Program-made: the position numbers and the translations under genes
Source of the DNA: Chitinophaga pinensis
GTDB lineage: Bacteria; Bacteroidota; Bacteroidia; B-17B0; Aurantibacillaceae
DNA length: 40,857 nt
Direction: 5' to 3'
Assembly (NCBI GenBank): GCA_945887955.1
Contig: CAMCZO010000016.1
Coordinates: 1 to 40,857 of the forward strand
Part shown: piece after piece, positions 33,638 to 40,857 of the stretch
How positions within the stretch are numbered: position 1 is the stretch's first letter
Layout: each line of letters begins with the position of its first letter
Notes under the pieces: generated by a model
Database searches by the model: none
The model's input: the letters and a program-made list of their open reading frames with translations, nothing else
What the model was told of the DNA's origin: nothing

Positions 33638-35776
33638 ATGAAAAAACAATTACTACTAGGCGCTTCGTTATTAATTACGATCGCTTCTAATTCGCAAACT
33701 AAATTTCAGCCTACTGGAAAAATAGATTTTGCAGAAAAAATGTTAAAAAAACAGCAGTTTTTAATGCGAGCAGAGCCTATTTCTTCTCAAAATGCAGTAA
33801 TTACTCCTTCTAACGATGAAAGCAGCGTCTCTCAATCTGCTAGCACCTCTCAACCTATTAATACTTGGGGCGTTATTGGTGGATCTCAAAATATTTATGG
33901 GGTATTAGTAAGTGAATCAAGGCCATTGCAATACAGCGATAATTTAAATGCAGTATCTTTTATTCACAGAAAAAGTGCATCTTATGTAGCTTCGCCTGCT
34001 CCTGCTGCTACTGCAGCAAGTGGGGTAATGGTTGCAGAAATATCAAATGATTGGGGCGTAAGTTGGGATAGTACTTGTTTTTGGTCTAACAATACAAATT
34101 GGGCTCGATATCCTCAAGGAGCTATTTATAATGCACCAGCAACCAATACTTCAAACGCAATGTCTTCTGCTTATATAGTGGGTTCTGGGCCTTGCACTTC
34201 AGCAGCAAGTTCTTGGGTTGGAAACTGGTATGCTAGTAAGCAATTGGGTGGATTAAATTATAATAATGCAGCTAGTACTGCTGTTGGCGCCCAACAATTT
34301 CTGACAACTGTACCATCTAATACCGCAGTTGGCAAGCACTCTTTTTCTCGAATTTCATTCTCAAGTACAGATGATGGAAAGGTTAGATCAATCGGAGCTC
34401 TTAATACAGATGATGCTGGTACTACTTTTGGTACTATAGCCCGTAAAGGCGCTGCAGTAGTTAAAGGCACGTTTAATTCTGGTGTTTTTTCTTGGACCAG
34501 TGACTCCATAATTTGTGCTGCCGCAGTTAGAACTGATGGTGGAAAATCAATGGATGGTCAACCTCAAATGGCATGGAACGAATCTGGAACTGTTGGTTAT
34601 GTTGTTTTTATTGGCTCAGCTTCAGGAGCAACTCTTTCAAATAAAGGATGGCAGCCAATAGTATACAAAACAACAAATAGCGGAGCATCATGGGCAATAA
34701 TAGGTGGAATTGATTTTAATAGTCCCAGTATGACTCAGATATTAGATCGTATTCCTTCCATTAACACTTCAACTAACATTACAATCCCTTTCTTTTCTGG
34801 TGGAGAAGGAATGGGATTAACTGTCGATTTTAATAATAAACTCCATATTGTTTCTACTTTAGTGGGATCATATTCTAATGATATAGATTCAATTACTTAT
34901 TCATATCAGTTTGATTCAAACGAAAAATATTCATGGGCTCATGTTCCTGGAAATAGACCATACGTTTATGATTTTATTGGAGATGGAACAACGCCTTGGA
35001 CATACTTTACTGTTGACTCTCTTTCTTCAGAAGGACCTGGAGGAGGGGCTACTGACGGAGGATACGATGAAAATCCATGGGATGCTGATGCTGGATCTAA
35101 AGTAATCTCAGATTCACGTATTCAAACTGGAAGAACCCCTGATGGAAAATACATTATTTATTCTTGGGCAGAGTCAGACACTAACTTTACAAACAATGCT
35201 AAAAAATGGAATTCATTACCAAATTTACATGTTCGTTGTTTAGATGTTACAACTGGTTCATTAAGCGCTACAGAGCCTATTATTTCTACAACTTCGCCAG
35301 GTGTATCAAGTCGTGCCATGTTTCATTATATGTCTTCTACTTCAGGCTCAGCGGCTGTTTCAAGTAATTCAATTAATATAACAATGCCTTTTACTGTTTC
35401 GAATAGTTTACCATACTCTCAATTAACAAATAACAAGCATTGGTATATTTCTTCAGCTTTAAAATTTAAAGTGCCAGGATCAGGTTCTGGAAATGTTAGC
35501 ATTTTGACTAATGGCTCTGAAAATGCTTCAAACAGTATTATCTTTCCTAATCCTGCAAAAAATAACGCAAGCTTACTATTAGAATTAAACGAAAACAGTT
35601 CGGTTGATTTAGTTATTTTAAACACAATGGGTCAAGTTTTAAAAGCGATGAAAATTCAAGGTCAAATTGGTGAAAACAATGTTAATTTGGATTTAAACGG
35701 AATGTCAACAGGCATTTATATAGTTAATGTTAAGGTTGGTAATTCTTCAAGCACTAAAAAATTAATTATTGAGTAA
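33638..35776 (+). CDS. T9SS-secreted large surface/exported protein
   Basis: 712 residues from the ATG at 33638; an upstream ATG at 33593 would add 15 Asn-rich residues before the signal peptide MKKQLLLGASLLITIASNSQ. The body contains BNR-like turns (NDWGVSWDST, TNSGASWAIIGG) and a large Ser/Thr/Asn-rich beta structure, perhaps a propeller (about 80-600). The C terminus (IIFPNPAKNNASLLLELN through GNSSSTKKLIIE) is a type-A T9SS sorting domain. It resembles the propeller protein at 29776 in its N terminus (MKKQLL) and sorting domain. Target unknown. Confidence 0.85.
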   Translation: MKKQLLLGASLLITIASNSQTKFQPTGKIDFAEKMLKKQQFLMRAEPISSQNAVITPSNDESSVSQSASTSQPINTWGVIGGSQNIYGVLVSESRPLQYSDNLNAVSFIHRKSASYVASPAPAATAASGVMVAEISNDWGVSWDSTCFWSNNTNWARYPQGAIYNAPATNTSNAMSSAYIVGSGPCTSAASSWVGNWYASKQLGGLNYNNAASTAVGAQQFLTTVPSNTAVGKHSFSRISFSSTDDGKVRSIGALNTDDAGTTFGTIARKGAAVVKGTFNSGVFSWTSDSIICAAAVRTDGGKSMDGQPQMAWNESGTVGYVVFIGSASGATLSNKGWQPIVYKTTNSGASWAIIGGIDFNSPSMTQILDRIPSINTSTNITIPFFSGGEGMGLTVDFNNKLHIVSTLVGSYSNDIDSITYSYQFDSNEKYSWAHVPGNRPYVYDFIGDGTTPWTYFTVDSLSSEGPGGGATDGGYDENPWDADAGSKVISDSRIQTGRTPDGKYIIYSWAESDTNFTNNAKKWNSLPNLHVRCLDVTTGSLSATEPIISTTSPGVSSRAMFHYMSSTSGSAAVSSNSINITMPFTVSNSLPYSQLTNNKHWYISSALKFKVPGSGSGNVSILTNGSENASNSIIFPNPAKNNASLLLELNENSSVDLVILNTMGQVLKAMKIQGQIGENNVNLDLNGMSTGIYIVNVKVGNSSSTKKLIIE

Positions 35777-35800
35777 TTAATTTTCAAGTCGAAAAAATAA

Positions 35801-35833
35801 AAAACCGCTGTAATTTTTACAGCGGTTTTTTTT
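35801..35833 (+). terminator. Intrinsic terminator of the second T9SS cargo gene
   Basis: A 13-bp perfect stem (AAAACCGCTGTAA / TTACAGCGGTTTT) with a 3-base loop and a T-run, 25 bases past the stop. Confidence 0.9.
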
Positions 35834-36064
35834 ATTTTATAATACGCAATAATTTAAATGATTTTCGACGGCTTTTTAGAAGCAGAAATAAAACATAATT
35901 ATTAGTTTGATCGAACTATTTAAATAAATTAATTATAAAAATTGAATTAATTTTTTAATTAAAATCTATGTTGCATTAAGTTTATATTCATTTAATGTTA
36001 GTCTACATTTATTATATTATATTTACCTAATTAATAAAATTTATATAATTCTAACCTCAGAAAA

Positions 36065-36250
36065 ATGTTTAAAAAATTTACTCTAGCTGATAAAATGCTA
36101 TTTATTGCAGCTTTTCTTTCACTAATTTTTTCAGAATTTCTTTATTTCACCGGAGAAAAGCAGGATGCCACCTTTTTAGGAATTTGGGTGCCTTCGATTT
36201 TGGCATTCGGAATTTATTTAAAACTAATTCAGAATAATAAAAATGATTAA
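36065..36250 (+). CDS. Small membrane protein (61 aa), two helices
   Basis: 61 residues: MFKKFTLADKMLFIAAFLS and GIWVPSILAFGIYLKLI form two hydrophobic helices (about 11-28 and 39-56) with a short charged loop (TGEKQDATF) between them. The pattern ADKxLFxAAFLS ... GIWVPSILAFG is one I have seen in short Bacteroidota proteins, but I cannot name the family. Its last codons overlap the next gene by 8 bases, which suggests coupled translation. Confidence 0.6.
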   Translation: MFKKFTLADKMLFIAAFLSLIFSEFLYFTGEKQDATFLGIWVPSILAFGIYLKLIQNNKND

Positions 36251-36335
36251 TATAATTCCATATTTCGCAGGATTAATAACCTTGTTATTTGGAATAGCAT
36301 TTTATTTTGCTGTTCAATCTCCAAAAAATAAATAA
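36243..36335 (+). CDS. Tiny single-helix membrane protein (30 aa)
   Basis: ATG at 36243 overlaps the end of the preceding gene by 8 bases; stop TAA at 36333-36335. The peptide MINIIPYFAGLITLLFGIAFYF is mostly one transmembrane helix with a short tail AVQSPKNK. It resembles in size KdpF/CcoQ-like small subunits; no direct homology is visible. Overlap with an apparently real gene supports translation. Confidence 0.45.
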   Translation: MINIIPYFAGLITLLFGIAFYFAVQSPKNK

Positions 36336-36947
36336 AATTAATTTATTAATTAATACATTTTATTAGTAGTGTATTTCTTAATACTATTATAATTTATAAC
36401 GATTTTAAATTAAAAAAATGGTCTTTAAATTTATAAGAAATTTTTTTAATCCTAATTATTATGATGTTTTTTTACAGAGTTTGTCGTCCGTTGGATAATT
36501 GATATTCTTTTCTTGTGACATTTGTATCAATGCTTAAATTAGTATCATTAGCATCATCTCCATTTCTTTTATACTTTTTTGAAAATGAAGCCAACTCCTC
36601 TGAGGAGCTGTAAAGTTTTGCAAAGTCACCGTCAAATACATGAACCTATGCAAATAGAGGCTCATCAACTTTATATTAAAAATTGTTTTTGAAACTTAGT
36701 TTTATAATCAAGGCTTGAACTTTACTTTTTGATGGACAACTAATTAATTATCAAATTAGAATTTATGTAATATCTACTATGGAATGGTTTTAAATTTTAT
36801 GGTATATTATTTTAGCACTAGTTCATTTTTACGCTTTTGTTTAATTGATAATCGGGAGTTTTATGAAATATTTGAGTTATTTTTGTGTACATAAGTATTT
36901 TTATCTGACATTAATTAAAAAAAAAACTAATTATCTTTAATTGATTT
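36336..36947. other. Long intergenic region with a possible gene remnant
   Basis: About 610 bases before uppP. Apart from the remnant at 36472-36645 (minus strand), the DNA is AT-rich with no clear genes or repeats. Confidence 0.4.
36472..36645 (-). pseudogene. Possible decayed gene fragment (57 codons, no start)
   Basis: The minus strand is open for 57 codons from 36645, ending at a TAA (36474-36472). It reads VHVFDGDFAKLYSSSEELAS... and ends SNGRQTL. A TAG lies directly upstream, but the frame before it continues with VDEPLFA. The composition (charged, balanced residues) looks more like coding than chance. I do not recognise it. Confidence 0.35.
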
Positions 36948-37742
36948 ATGACATATATTCAAGCTTTTATCATTGCAGTAATTGAAGGATTAACAGAGTT
37001 TTTACCTGTATCATCTACAGGCCATATGATGATTACCACAGCAATGTTAGGTTTAGAGATAACCCCTTTCGTTAAATTATTTACCATTGCAATTCAGTTA
37101 GGTGCAATTTTAAGTGTGGTGGTTTTGTTTTTTAAACGATTTTTTAAGTCTACTAACTTTTATATTAAACTTATTGTTGCTTTTATACCTAGCGCAATTG
37201 CTGGGTTAGTTTTAGGCGATTGGATTGATCACCAATTAGAGAATGTTTTTGGCGTAGCAGTTGCTCTTTTTGTTGGAGGTATTGTTTTAGTTTTTATTGA
37301 TAGCTGGTTTAAAAACTTTAAAGTCACAACTGAGGACAATTTAAGTTTATTAGGCGCCTTTAAAATTGGTCTATTTCAATGTTTAGCATTGTTTCCTGGC
37401 GTTAGCAGAAGCGCTTCAACGATAATTGGAGGAATGACACAAAAATTAAATCGACAAACTGCAGCCGAATTTTCTTTTTTTTTAGCTGTTCCCACCATGT
37501 TTGCAGCTACAGCTAAAAAGATGCTTGATTTTTATAATCAAGATATTAATATTTCTTCTCATGAAATAAAATTATTAGCTTTTGGAAACTTAGTTGCTTT
37601 TATTGTAGCTTTAATTGCTATCAAAACATTTATTGGCATTTTGAATAAGTATGGATTTAAATATTTTGGTTTTTATCGCATAATAGTTGGTGGCATATTA
37701 ATCGTTTTATTCCTTTTAGGGATAGAAATCTCTGTAGTTTAA
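36948..37742 (+). CDS. uppP: Undecaprenyl-diphosphatase (UppP/BacA)
   Basis: 264 residues. The two active-site motifs are exact: [14 protein letters not shown] (13-26) and PGVSRSAST (150-158). About eight hydrophobic helices in total. It removes a phosphate from undecaprenyl diphosphate, recycling the lipid carrier for peptidoglycan and O-antigen, and gives bacitracin resistance when abundant. It precedes ftsX by about 80 bases. Confidence 0.96.
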   Translation: MTYIQAFIIAVIEGLTEFLPVSSTGHMMITTAMLGLEITPFVKLFTIAIQLGAILSVVVLFFKRFFKSTNFYIKLIVAFIPSAIAGLVLGDWIDHQLENVFGVAVALFVGGIVLVFIDSWFKNFKVTTEDNLSLLGAFKIGLFQCLALFPGVSRSASTIIGGMTQKLNRQTAAEFSFFLAVPTMFAATAKKMLDFYNQDINISSHEIKLLAFGNLVAFIVALIAIKTFIGILNKYGFKYFGFYRIIVGGILIVLFLLGIEISVV

Positions 37743-37797
37743 CATCATCCTGTTGATTAAACGTTTTTATTTCATTTCTATAAGTTTATATATTAAA

Positions 37798-37805
37798 TAA
37801 CTTTG
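37798..37805 (+). promoter_or_regulatory. Candidate -7 box of ftsX
   Basis: TAACTTTG, exact TAnnTTTG, 19 bases before the GTG start at 37825. The same octamer precedes lpxA. Confidence 0.5.
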
Positions 37806-37824
37806 CTAAATAATTAAATATATT

Positions 37825-38694
37825 GTGAGCGAAAGATTAACAAAAAAAAGAGTACGGGTCTCTAGTTTTACCGTAATAATAAGTCTATCTATGGTCTTAT
37901 TTATGTTAGGTGCTTTAGGCTTGTTAATCATTAATGCCAATAAATTATCAAAACACTTTAAAGAAAATATAGGATTTCAGGTATATTTGAAAGATACAGC
38001 AACCTCTGTTCAAACAGATGCTTTAATTCAGGAATTAAGTAATTCGAAATTTACAAAACAAGTTTTATTTGTCAGTAAAGAAAAAGCTGCACAAAAACTT
38101 AAGACTGATTTAGGGGAAGATTTTGTCTCTTTTTTAGGCAGCAATCCATTATTAAATTCAATAGAATTAAAAATAGAAGAAAGGTATGCCAACATCGACA
38201 CCTTATTAATTATTGAAAAACAAATACTCCAAAATAATTTTGTAAAAGAAGTTGTTTATCAAAAGGACATGATAAATAATTTAAATAAAAACACTAAAGC
38301 AGTTGCTTTTTTTATACTTATTTTTAGTATTGCTCTATTGATAGTAGCGATCGCTTTAATCAATAATACAATTAGACTTTCTATCTATTCGCAAAGGTTT
38401 TTAATTAGAACAATGTATTTAGTTGGAGCAACCCGCTCTTTTATTAGCAAACCATTTATATTTAAAGGATTTAAACAAGGCATTATTGCAGGTATAAACG
38501 CTTCAATTATGTTAATAGCTTTCTTAATATTAAGCACTAAATTCATTCCCGATTTATTACAATTACAAGACGAAAATATATTATTAATTTTATTTGGGAG
38601 CATCGTTTTATTAGGTGTTTTTATTTCTGGCCTAAGCGCATTTTTGTCTGTTTCCAGATATTTGCGTTTAAAAACAAGTGATTTGTATTTTTAA
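37825..38694 (+). CDS. ftsX: Cell-division permease-like protein FtsX
   Basis: 289 residues starting with GTG. TM1 (about 14-37, SFTVIISLSMVLFMLGALGLL), a large periplasmic loop (40-150, FQVYLKDTATSV ... ILQNNFVKEVVYQKDM), then TM2-4 (about 159-180, 218-240, 250-275) typical of FtsX. The LIRTMYLVGATRSFISKPF motif between TM2 and TM3 is the FtsX coupling loop for FtsE. It controls peptidoglycan hydrolases at the septum; ftsE is not adjacent, a frequent arrangement in Bacteroidota. Confidence 0.9.
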   Translation: MSERLTKKRVRVSSFTVIISLSMVLFMLGALGLLIINANKLSKHFKENIGFQVYLKDTATSVQTDALIQELSNSKFTKQVLFVSKEKAAQKLKTDLGEDFVSFLGSNPLLNSIELKIEERYANIDTLLIIEKQILQNNFVKEVVYQKDMINNLNKNTKAVAFFILIFSIALLIVAIALINNTIRLSIYSQRFLIRTMYLVGATRSFISKPFIFKGFKQGIIAGINASIMLIAFLILSTKFIPDLLQLQDENILLILFGSIVLLGVFISGLSAFLSVSRYLRLKTSDLYF

Positions 38695-38726
38695 ATATTC
38701 TTAACTTTTAGTTTTTAAAAAATGAT

Positions 38727-38734
38727 TATATTTG
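38727..38734 (+). promoter_or_regulatory. Candidate -7 box of the BI-1 gene
   Basis: TATATTTG, exact TAnnTTTG, 23 bases before the ATG at 38758. Confidence 0.45.
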
Positions 38735-38757
38735 TTTTTATATTAATTTAAATTATT

Positions 38758-39492
38758 ATGGAAAAAAATTTTAGAAGTACAGATATCGATAAAATAGAAT
38801 ATACCACATCGGTAGGAGAAAATAAATTACTTCGTTCTTCTTTCTCTTGGATGGCTTTAGCAATGCTCCTTTCTTCTTCTGCTGCTTTTTTGTTTGCATT
38901 TAATCCTGATTTTACTGCACTTTTATTTGAGCAGTCTGATGCAGGGCTTAAACCTACAATATTTGCCTATGTTGCTATGTTTGCTCCGCTTGCTTTTGTT
39001 TTTGCAATTAGCTTTGGATTAAACAGAATGTCTTATTCAACTTTAATAATTTTATTTGTAGCCTATTCTATTGTTAATGGCATCAGTTTTAGTTTTATTT
39101 TTTTTATATATGAATTGGGATCAATTGCAACTGTTTTTTTAAGTACCACTGCTTTATTTGCTATTATGGCAATTGCGGGTTATACCACTAAAACAGATTT
39201 AACAAAATTAGGTAGCCTTTTAATGATTGGGGTTGTTGGAATTTTTGTAGCGTCTTTAATTAATATGTTTATGAGTAGCGAAAAAATGGATTACATCATT
39301 AGTATTCTTGGCGTTATTATTTTCACAGGCCTAACAGCTTATGATGTTCAAAAAATAAAAAATATTGGTCATGAGATTGGAGATTCTGAAAGTGGAAAAA
39401 AATTAGGTTTAATGGGGGCGCTTACCCTTTATTTAGATTTCGTTAATTTGTTTCTGTTTTTGCTCAGACTGTTTGGAGGTAGAAAAAATTAA
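38758..39492 (+). CDS. Bax-inhibitor-1 / YccA family membrane protein
   Basis: 244 residues with seven hydrophobic helices. The N-terminal cytosolic segment (EKNFRSTDIDKIEYTT) is followed by the first helix; family motifs ITGLTAYDVQKIKNIG-like (GLTAYDVQKIK near 200-210) and ALTLYLDFVNLFLFLLRLFG at the C terminus are diagnostic. Bacterial members act as pH-sensitive calcium leak channels or bind FtsH; function here is unproven. It stands alone behind its own promoter. Confidence 0.92.
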   Translation: MEKNFRSTDIDKIEYTTSVGENKLLRSSFSWMALAMLLSSSAAFLFAFNPDFTALLFEQSDAGLKPTIFAYVAMFAPLAFVFAISFGLNRMSYSTLIILFVAYSIVNGISFSFIFFIYELGSIATVFLSTTALFAIMAIAGYTTKTDLTKLGSLLMIGVVGIFVASLINMFMSSEKMDYIISILGVIIFTGLTAYDVQKIKNIGHEIGDSESGKKLGLMGALTLYLDFVNLFLFLLRLFGGRKN

Positions 39493-39793
39493 TTACTTTT
39501 TTTAATAATTTATATCCAATTTATTAAATCTCATCAGGTTTAATATTATTTTTATTTCTTTGTTTTAAATTCTTCTTTCTACAGAACTATCCTTTATAAA
39601 ATTTACTACAAATTTTAGATAAATTAAAAGAATAGGCCATCTAACTATCTAGATTAAACTTACTAATGCGTGAAACCTCTTTTTTATTGAGTAAAGCGTA
39701 GCTTATTCAAATTATTTTATTTTTATATTTGTTATGTCCCTAATTCTAAGAATATTTTTCTTATAGAATTTTCTAGGATAAATAATTTTATAA
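39493..39793. other. AT-rich intergenic region
   Basis: About 300 bases with no convincing open frame, repeat or hairpin. Confidence 0.4.
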
Positions 39794-40857
39794 ATGAATT
39801 TGAAAACGATAAATACAATTAAAAAGGTAGTACTTATTTATTTAATTATTCTTTCTAATGTTTGTTTTTCTCAAAATAGTACTTGCGCCAACGCTACTCC
39901 TTTTTGTACTGGCAATGTTATGAATTTTCCTGCAGCAACAAATGCTGCAGCTGCTCAACCAGGGCCTAATTATGGTTGTTTGGGTTCTCAGCCAAATCCC
40001 GCTTGGTTTTTTATGCAAATGAATACATCTGGCCCCATGTCAATTGTAATGTCTGCTAATTGGGATATTGATTTTATTTGCTGGGGTCCTTTTCCTAATA
40101 TGGCTGGAGCCTGTAGTAATTTAACTCAAGGTAATACACAATCTTGTAGTTATTCTGGTTCAAATACCGAAACTTGTACCATTGCAAATGCAATTGCAGG
40201 GCAATTTTATTTGTTATTAATCACTAACTTTTCAAATCAAGTACAAAATATAACATTTAGTCAGAGTAATGCTAATACTCCAGGCGCAGGTACTACAAAC
40301 TGCGGTTTAGTTTGTTTAATTAGCGGTACCAATACTGGCGTTATCTGTTCAGGTAATACAGCCACTTTGTCAGTTTTGCCATCTCCTGCAACCAGTTCAG
40401 CTGTAACCTCATATACATGGCTTGCGCCAGGAGGATTTTCAACTACTATTTCGCCCATAATTACACCAAGTTTACAAACTACGATAACATATACGTTAAG
40501 GGGCAGTACAGCTAATAGTACCTGTCAGTCATTGTCTACTGTTACTGTCGCACCCAATCCAGTATTTACCTTAACGCCATCCAATCCAAGTATCTGCCAG
40601 GGGGGTAATTTTTTTGCTTCTTGTAATTTTGCAGCTGGGTCTAATACCACTGCATTTGCGTATTCATGGGCGCCTAATTCAGGAGCAGGTGTTTTTAATC
40701 CTTTTTTACCAAATACTTTAATTAATCCTCCGCTCATTACCCCAACCATAGCTATAGTAGTTTATAGTGTTGTTGTTACGCCCACCATTTTAAGTTGCCC
40801 CGTAACACGAACACTTGTTTTAACGATTTATAATCCTACTACACCAAGCCTTAGTAT
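39794..40857 (+). CDS. Large secreted surface protein, PKD-like repeats (3' end outside window)
   Basis: ATG at 39794 and the frame stays open to the window end (354 codons and more). Signal peptide about 10-28 (VVLIYLIILSNVCFSQ). The N-terminal module ATPFCTGNVMNFPAATNA ... NPAWFFMQM ... DIDFICWGPF ... QSCSYSGSNTETCTI ... FYLLLITNFSNQ is a Cys-containing jelly-roll-like domain common in Bacteroidota adhesins and gliding-related proteins. Ig/PKD-like repeats follow, with ICSGNTATLSV and SICQGGNFFAS as their starts. A C-terminal T9SS or gliding-associated sorting domain would be expected beyond the window. Confidence 0.85.
   Translation, partial: MNLKTINTIKKVVLIYLIILSNVCFSQNSTCANATPFCTGNVMNFPAATNAAAAQPGPNYGCLGSQPNPAWFFMQMNTSGPMSIVMSANWDIDFICWGPFPNMAGACSNLTQGNTQSCSYSGSNTETCTIANAIAGQFYLLLITNFSNQVQNITFSQSNANTPGAGTTNCGLVCLISGTNTGVICSGNTATLSVLPSPATSSAVTSYTWLAPGGFSTTISPIITPSLQTTITYTLRGSTANSTCQSLSTVTVAPNPVFTLTPSNPSICQGGNFFASCNFAAGSNTTAFAYSWAPNSGAGVFNPFLPNTLINPPLITPTIAIVVYSVVVTPTILSCPVTRTLVLTIYNPTTPSLS

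Noticed and set aside
40261..40749. Two antisense open frames
   Set aside because: They are shadows of the plus-strand surface protein, which has a signal peptide and recognisable domains.

Overview
The window is a low-GC (AT-rich) stretch of a Bacteroidota chromosome. The evidence is a fused lpxC-fabZ gene followed by lpxA, a SusC-like TonB receptor paired with a DUF4249 lipoprotein, secreted proteins with type IX secretion (T9SS) C-terminal sorting domains, Bacteroidota-type -7 promoter boxes (TAnnTTTG) instead of Shine-Dalgarno sites, and a bacterial GH3-family protein. I see no rRNA, tRNA, CRISPR array or intact insertion sequence. Most of the window is ordinary chromosome.

Layout. 1-1.85 kb: a cut-off SGNH esterase with a LysM tail converges on a small secreted glucosaminidase. 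2.2-7.0 kb (+): an envelope cluster of lpxC-fabZ, lpxA, an ABC ATPase, lpxK and purine nucleoside phosphorylase; lpxK and the phosphorylase gene overlap. 7.1-12.8 kb (-): trigger factor, DUF493, LysE exporter, GH3 protein, M42 aminopeptidase and a gamma-carbonic-anhydrase-like protein. 12.9-14.0 kb: an accessory patch holding an ORF6N-domain gene, a decayed GC-richer fragment and a duplicated leader. 14.0-17.5 kb (-): hisS, hutH and a secreted NTR/TIMP-like membrane protein, overlapping one another. 17.7-24.1 kb (+): TonB receptor, DUF4249 lipoprotein, small lipoprotein, then a VWA protein and a MoxR-like AAA+ ATPase. 24.1-25.7 kb (-): cysQ, a periplasmic rhodanese and a YKSEA-repeat protein resembling the 7(1)-knot family. 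26.2-29.6 kb: two small exported proteins, a MurG-like glycosyltransferase and a ferredoxin-NADP reductase. 29.8-35.8 kb (+): two T9SS cargo proteins flanking fmt and an HU gene, three of these four units closed by clear intrinsic terminators. 36-39.5 kb (+): a pair of tiny overlapping membrane-protein genes, uppP, ftsX and a BI-1 family gene. From 39.8 kb a large surface protein runs off the window.

The most unusual region is 12.9-13.8 kb. On the minus strand, 13126-12911 reads as a complete C-terminal C-type-lectin/FSMP-like domain of the kind diversified by diversity-generating retroelements (DGRs). It ends in SVRCLRY, and its surface codons are almost all of the NNC/NNT form expected after adenine mutagenesis of AAC/AAT. 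It carries one in-frame TAA, and the TAA can be explained by an A-to-T change in AAA. The fragment starts behind a leader that duplicates (about 83% by eye) the leader of the neighbouring ORF6N gene. There is no reverse transcriptase, Avd gene or template repeat in the window, so it looks like an orphan or relic variable region.
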